A DNA stretch of 64,000 nucleotides from Blastomussa wellsi (Eukaryota; Cnidaria; Anthozoa; Scleractinia; Plerogyridae), in NCBI GenBank assembly GCA_947652115.1, contig OX393574.1:10944975-11008974 (forward strand), in the 5' to 3' direction. The notes under the pieces were generated by a model, which saw only the letters and a list, made by a program, of their open reading frames with translations, did not search any database and was not told the DNA's origin. The translations under genes and the position numbers were made by a program. Within the stretch, counting starts at the first letter, position 1; each line of letters starts with the position of its first letter. Positions 59,666 through 64,000 of this stretch are shown in pieces.

Positions 59666-61759
59666 GTAGCCAGTGCGGATATTTGAAATACACGGCTTAT
59701 GTGCTTTTATACTTAGGGCGTTTTATGGACACTGGTTTAGCCGTCATTAGTATAATTCGATTGTTGATTTTAATATCTCGGTATCATGGGATTTGCAATT
59801 TTATAGAATTTTGAACTTCTATTATCAATTATCTAATTTTTACTTCTTTTATGTAAGTAAGTTATTTTTGTTATTAGTATTATTACTTTATATAATAAAT
59901 ATTGTAATAAGTTCCACATGGATGCATGTAAGATTCGAGTTTTATTTCTCAATAAAGGTTGATTTTATTATTAAATTTAAAAAATAATAATAATAATAAT
60001 AATAACAATTATAATCCGTATGAATATATAAAGATATTCCAAAAACGTCGTTTTCAAAGGCTTTTAAAAAGGAAAAAAAGTTATACTATGTAAAATGTTT
60101 GAATTCACAAGGTGATAATGATAATGAAATGCGCATTACAAGTAAATGTAGAATGTAGGTTTTGCTTATTTTTTATCATTCTCTAAAGTTCTTTCCAAGT
60201 AAAGAAAGATCTATCCAGGAATTCTCTGATCAATATCCTTGGAACAGCGAGGAGCGCACAGGAATTTTCAAGTCGGAGGGTAGACCAAACGACGAAAACA
60301 CAGCATCAAAGTTTCAAATGGAACAACGCATAAGGGAAAGAGAGCTGAAAAGAAATCTTCTACTAGAGCTGCTTGCATTGGTAAGAGAATATTTGCGATA
60401 AAATAGCCTCTCATCACAGCTGTTTGATGTTTGAGTGAGCCCACCTGATAAGTACGAATAGGAATAATTCCCCCATGGGGGGGCTACTTGGCCAATGTTT
60501 GGGTATAGGGGTGCCGCTGGAGGTATAAAACACTAACCCTGTTTAGGACAAAGTAACGTCAAACACATACCCTGCTTAAGACAAAGGAAAACGTTTTTAT
60601 GCTATTATCTGGTCCTGAAAATGATCTAATGCTGACTAATGACCGGTTGAATAAATATTGATGAACGTTTCTGATTTCGAATATGCTTAAAAGCCGACGA
60701 CAATCTTGAGGACATACCCTGTCTAGGACGACTACTTAGCATCCATACCCTGTTTACGACAGACTCGCTTGAATTACATACCCTGTTCCGGGCTGAGGGA
60801 TAATTATTCACAGCTCAATCGCTTCTCGAATTTCGAACATTATCAGTTACCTTTTATTTATTAATTTATTTTTTTTAACAGGAGAAGAGAAGACCTGGTC
60901 AGGTTGCGCAAATTAATGTAGAAAATGAGAAAAGAGAACCAGAAAGATGCTTAGCTGGGCAGCGTTGCCCTAATGGCAAACGGAGGGAGTTCTTGAATAA
61001 CGAAATGGTACGCTATCAGTTGTTTATGGTGGAGGATTTATTTTAAGGTTCTAGCAAAAATTGAGGACATCGACCACTGAAATGCCTCAGATTCAAATTT
61101 TAATTTATCTGAGTCAGAAGTGAAAGGGGTGCATAAAGCTTAGAAAATTTAGTTGTAGCGTATTTTCTCGAATAATATGTTTTGTATTGAACTTGAGACC
61201 CTTGATACTTTGGCGAGGACGAAACAAACTTAAAACGACAGCTTAAACTGCACTTTCTTAATGTGAACAGTAAAATATCCCCACTAAATACAATATCCCA
61301 AGGCACGGGAAGAAGTTATGGGAGGGTACCCGCGACTGCCAGAGCAAGGGGCGTGTCAAATGTAAGAGACCACGCTGACCGCCGCCAGGGGAGGTGGGAG
61401 AGGCAAAACGTAACCATAATCGTACTGAGCTCTGTTGAACAGGCCACGAGGTGAATTAAAACGCGAAATTTAGAGTGAAGATCGCAATGCATCATGCCTC
61501 CGTCTAACACACAGGCGTAACACGCCGGAATTCAAAGATCTTTAGCTCTTCCCACGCGCCGAGATAATTAAGTATGCAGTGAGAATAGTATAATATAGTA
61601 CTTTTCGTATAACAGACTCTCATGGACTCAGAGGCTGGGCGTAGCCAGATGGACGACAAGGACATAGACAGGATCAGCCAGTATGATATGGAATTACAAA
61701 GGGCGTTGCGGGAGTGGAGGGTAGAAGCTGAGCGAAGTGGCAAGAATATGGAAAAATAA
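56279..61759 (+). CDS. Secreted cysteine-loop peptide precursor E (four coding exons)
   Basis: Exons: 56267-56395 (acceptor GATTGCAG|, ATG 56279, 39 codons, signal peptide MRYHKSILFIVLLNLCAVQC, donor AAG|GTAAAC); 60189-60380 (64 codons, donor TTG|GTAAGA); 60882-61007 (acceptor TTTTTTTTAACAG|, 42 codons, donor ATG|GTACGC); 61616-61759 (47 codons plus TAA). All joins are phase 0 and the precursor is 192 residues. The third exon holds NEKR, EPERCLAGQRCPNG, KRR: a C-x5-C loop (cysteines 126 and 132) ending Pro-Asn-Gly before KRR, so convertase cleavage and amidation to ...CPN-amide are predicted. Flanks are acidic or helical spacers with further RR/KR sites. The third coding exon could instead read through to a stop at 61044. 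AATAAA is near 62280. The second coding intron hosts retroelements. The role is inferred as neuropeptide or hormone; the form recalls vasopressin-type peptides without sequence proof. Confidence 0.72.
57240..57740 (+). mobile_element. LINE 3' end: reverse-transcriptase C-terminus
   Basis: The frame to the stop at 57675-57677 reads CQNRAIWVITKFDYDSSATA, then LRWDDLYTRQKKQKAKLIFK, LNKLTPQNLKDLF, and FCYSGAQLWNSLPRDARVTR. This is the standard C-terminal module of CR1/L2/jockey-like non-LTR polyproteins (QNRAxRVI, W-x-L-x-x-R, ALWNSLP). A 3' UTR with AATAAA ends near 57735. It is 5'-truncated and sits in an intron of precursor E. Confidence 0.8.
57960..60003. mobile_element. Retroelement with about 310-bp inverted 3' ends
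   Basis: The left arm (about 58010-58318) and right arm (about 59658-59971) are near-identical inverted copies of one retroelement 3' UTR (TGCATCCATGTGGAACTTAT in the left arm; complement in the right). Each faces outward into an (AAT)n tail: 57960-58010 at the left and AAT units from about 59983 at the right. A third (AAT)n run (59574-59660) separates the right arm from the 5' end of the left copy. The left copy is longer and carries the minus-strand ORF. This is a head-to-head pair, able to fold into one large hairpin. Confidence 0.75.
58291..59397 (-). pseudogene. Retroelement C-terminal ORF with one in-frame stop
   Basis: Two minus-strand segments (59397-58990 and 58989-58291) are in the same frame, separated by a single TAA at 58992-58990, between LADQGLALNKQ and FRDSLRLRC. 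The product has the cysteine/histidine cluster C-x-C-G-x4-x-S-H-A-x2-C (CVCGDKFTVSHALSCKKGGF), RHDGVRN, an EARLDIKAGGFWARGVTAFF block and MGSFTPLVFGTNGGMGNECQ. This module is frequent in cnidarian and other invertebrate retroelement-derived proteins (the usual text is NKQEFRDxLxLRY), so a GAA to TAA change is the likely lesion. It lacks a reverse-transcriptase core here. The last codons lie in the inverted arm. Confidence 0.6.
60460..60800. repeat. Dispersed repeat with ACCCTGTxTAGGAC motifs
   Basis: AACCCTGTTTAGGAC, ACCCTGCTTAAGAC, ACCCTGTCTAGGAC, ACCCTGTTTACGAC and ACCCTGTTCCGGGC occur at irregular spacing of about 25-150 bases. It is non-coding and lies in the intron between coding exons 2 and 3 of precursor E. 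Confidence 0.6.
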
Positions 61760-62472
61760 GTAACAAGCAAGCTTCAAAGGTTCAAGTTTAATAGGCAATG
61801 TCCAAAGGAATTTCGTCTGTTGGGCAGTTAATTTGCACGGAAAACTTTCTTCAAAATGAAATAGATATTTAACTGAATGGATTAATATAAGTAACAATAA
61901 CATTGGAAACGCTAGTTAAGTAGGATATATGACTTGTAAAATTGGACTTAATTGAAACAAATTGAATCTTGATTATTTTTCTGAGCTAAAAGACAGCAAA
62001 GTGATTAGGCCTGTATATATATGAAGTCTCTGAGTGTGTGCAGTTATCGTTTTCTCCTTTTTTAGTGTAAATCCCTTCTGTGCTTTTATAGTTTATGATA
62101 CTAGATTAATCGCTGAACTTAACGTTAGATAAAAAAAAAAATAGAATGGATACTTGTACAACGTTATTTAAAACATTAAACCCAATGACGTGAGTTTTAG
62201 CGGGAGAGTGATTGCATGAGAGAACACTGCACGTAGAACTTGATAGTCAGCTTTAAAGCCATTGCTTAAATATTTTTTAAATAAACTTGTAGGAAGTCAC
62301 GCTTTGATTAGTTCTGAATTACTCAACACCTAGCCTCGACACACCCACGGTCCCACTCACTGATCTTGGGAGTGATCAAAGGATCCTTGCCAGCCACCGC
62401 CACTTTCGATGCCATCGAAATTATGGAAATTTGTTCAAAGTCGTTCAAAGTTGTGTAACGTCTGCATTCGGG
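61760..62472. other. 3' flank of precursor E; no other gene seen
   Basis: Probable 3' UTR and flank, with AATAAA at about 62280-62285. No further coding frame is supported. Confidence 0.4.
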
Positions 62473-62756
62473 CCTAGTGGCCCATCAGGCGGAGGTTATC
62501 CCGGTTTCTGTAGCATGAAGCGGCAGAGAGTATTTCTACTCCCCCCCCCCCCCCCCCTGGATGGGATGCTAATCTATCGCAGGGCTACCCCCAGCAGTAA
62601 ATTCGCCGGTACCCATTTATACATCCGGGTAAAAGAGGCACTGTGAGAGTAGTGTCTTGCCCAAGAACAGAACGCAGTGTCCCGGCTAGAGGCTAGAACC
62701 CGGACCGTCCGATACGGGGTCCAGCGCGCTAACCGTTAGGCCTCTGCGCCTCCCAC
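62473..62756 (-). mobile_element. tRNA-derived SINE (minus strand)
   Basis: The minus strand begins GGGAGGCGCAGAGGCCTAAC, then GGTTAGCGCGCTGG (A-box region) and CGGTCCGGGTTCTAGCC (degenerate B box). The body contains TCTTGGGCAAGACACTAC, GGGGGTAGCCCTGCGATAGA and a 17-base poly-G (poly-C on the plus strand at 62541-62557). This arrangement is common among coral SINEs. Confidence 0.65.
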
Positions 62757-63471
62757 GATGATGAAGCAAAATTTTATTGCATTGCTGTAAGTTATGTTAT
62801 TGGAAGTGTTAAATTACCTTTATCGAGTTTCTCAGTGATCTATTTCTCTCGCATTTGAACAAAGCATGTCTGACTAGGGCTCTTTAACTTCTTTGTAAGC
62901 TTTCTATCTTACTCGATCTGATTGATCCCCTCGGAATCAAAAATTGCAATTTCATCCACCGTTAAAAACCTTTTGTATTCGTTTTATATCCGGAAACGGG
63001 CAATGAAGGATAATTCTCGCGAAGTTTGAGTTTTCGCGCCGCACGAACAGCTGAAGAAAGAGAATGCTTTCAATCCATAAATGGCCAATTAAACACCAAG
63101 TTCACTTTCGATTTAATAGCAAAGAGGAAGTAGGAAACATAGAAAAAAAATAATTGGTGTGATGTTTGTCAGGACCTAGGACCTTTAATAACGTTAAGTT
63201 TCTACCGAGCCAGTTTCTGCGAATTAAATGGAGGAGTGAAGGGGTTGTGTGCCACAAGGTTTCTTAATTCTGACCGTATTTATGGACAAATAAAAGAACC
63301 CTGTACAAGGTCCAAAGCCCAAAATAAAAGCCTATTTAAATGCAAAACTAAGGCGAAGAATTCTGTCTCAGAACAAGTCGTTTTTATTCCATTTCTGGGA
63401 GCCTTGTCTATAATAATAACTTTATTTAACGAGGGAAGCACTTTACAGTCCTAGACTGAGAAACCTTACGC
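62757..63471. other. No gene seen
   Basis: Small frame at 63236-63454 unsupported. It may include copia sequence too diverged to recognise. Confidence 0.4.
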
Positions 63472-63969
63472 AGTAGGTGCTTTAACAACCGCTTGAAACA
63501 AACAGCATACTTTGCTATCACTGGCAAAAAGCCAAATTTGTCAAACATGAGAGTCTTCGGATCAGAGTGCTATGCATATAAGCAGGATAAGAAGAAATTG
63601 GGTATGATAAGGAGAGCCCCGCCTATCTGGTTTATATCCCAGAGACAGGTAAGGTTATGAAGTACAGGGTGGTGAAGTTCCCTACGACTAGGAATGGGGT
63701 GGATCAACAGACCCAAAAACAGAAAGACCATTGCCTGATGATGATCTCATGCCATCACAACACAGTGTATCTGATGTCGATAGATCCGAAAAGGTTCCGG
63801 ATAGACTTGCTGAACAACCCCAAGCTGAGAATGAAAGTCCTACTTGCCAGCCTCCGATGAAGGTTTGAGACGTTCTACGAGAACAAGAAGGCCCCCAGTC
63901 TACCTGAGTGATTATGTCACAGACATGGAAGATGATGATCAGGTACTAACAAATGTAGATTACTGTTAA
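63472..63969 (+). pseudogene. Ty1/copia polyprotein fragment, broken
   Basis: Segments typical of the copia integrase C-terminus and the linker before the reverse transcriptase are visible: RCFNNRLKQTAYFAITGKKP, NLSNMRVFGSECYAYKQDKK, then after a frameshift and an apparent short deletion GYDKESPAYLVYIPETGKVM and KYRVVKFPTTRNGVDQQTQ, and after more damage RRSTRTRRPPVYLSDYVTDM. At least two frameshifts and a stop after PPMKV disable it. The reverse transcriptase, RNase H and LTRs are not in the window. Confidence 0.75.
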
Positions 63970-64000
63970 AAATTTTCTGATTTCCCTCAAACTTACCAAG

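Noticed and set aside
59358..59814. Frames with poly-Asn or poly-Ile
   Set aside because: Translation of the 59574-59660 (AAT)n run.
62667..62756. Apparent tRNA gene
   Set aside because: No paired acceptor stem and a degenerate B box; the surrounding sequence is a SINE body. The tRNA-like blocks at 14899, 34600 and 38800 were rejected as tRNA genes for the same reason.
1..64000. CRISPR arrays, operons, viral genomes
   Set aside because: No regularly spaced repeats with unique spacers, no bacterial-type gene packing and no viral structural or replication genes were seen.

Overview
The window looks like nuclear DNA of an anthozoan cnidarian, most likely a stony coral. It is AT-rich and sparsely coding, with introns. 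It is crowded with foldback elements, tRNA-derived SINE pieces, non-LTR retrotransposon 3' ends and a Ty1/copia fragment of types familiar from hexacorals, and it carries one intronless class A GPCR gene. The species cannot be fixed from sequence alone. There is no prokaryotic gene organisation, no CRISPR array and no rRNA. Most long open frames are accidental or come from repeats, so genes had to be found from splice sites, reading phase and protein composition.

1-8.3 kb: foldbacks and a 150-bp tandem duplication, a decayed GPCR copy (3.5-3.9 kb), a TIR-bounded element (5630-6883) that carries a 129-residue ORF and is split by a younger foldback insertion, then the intact GPCR (7331-8188), whose stop codon lies inside a SINE. 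8.3-12 kb: a LINE 3' end and a foldback.

Main result: four small secreted-peptide precursors, plus a probable fifth, that were not obvious as ORFs. One is on the minus strand (11823-12774). The others are on the plus strand: 26904-28364, 32148-33078 (weakest), 45545-46465 and 56279-61759. They share one layout. A spliced upstream exon comes first (three seen directly). Next is an exon holding a few 5' UTR bases, the ATG and a signal peptide, ending exactly in phase 0. In four of them the final or penultimate coding exon then carries a single two-cysteine loop (C-x5-C to C-x7-C) beside dibasic or tribasic cleavage sites, twice with an amidation glycine. Genes at 45.5 and 56.3 kb share an RC-[FL]-x-GQ core. 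Two promoters share a CRE-like TGACRTCACAAT element upstream of a TATA box. I read this as a dispersed cluster of cyclic neuropeptide-like genes, apparently undescribed, unless a database search shows otherwise.

Other coding evidence: three or four phase-compatible plus-strand exons of an unrecognised protein (17.8-19.0 kb), a candidate small membrane protein (31.4-32.0 kb), and isolated minus-strand exon-like segments at 23.7, 43.7, 44.4 and 50 kb. The repeat landscape includes a pogo/Tigger-type MITE (37733-38213), three related foldbacks with an AAGATGGCGTCG arm, a degenerate satellite interrupted by another foldback (39.3-40.4 kb), and a retroelement with about 310-bp inverted 3' ends inside an intron of the last peptide gene (57.96-60.0 kb). 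The window ends in a broken copia polyprotein.
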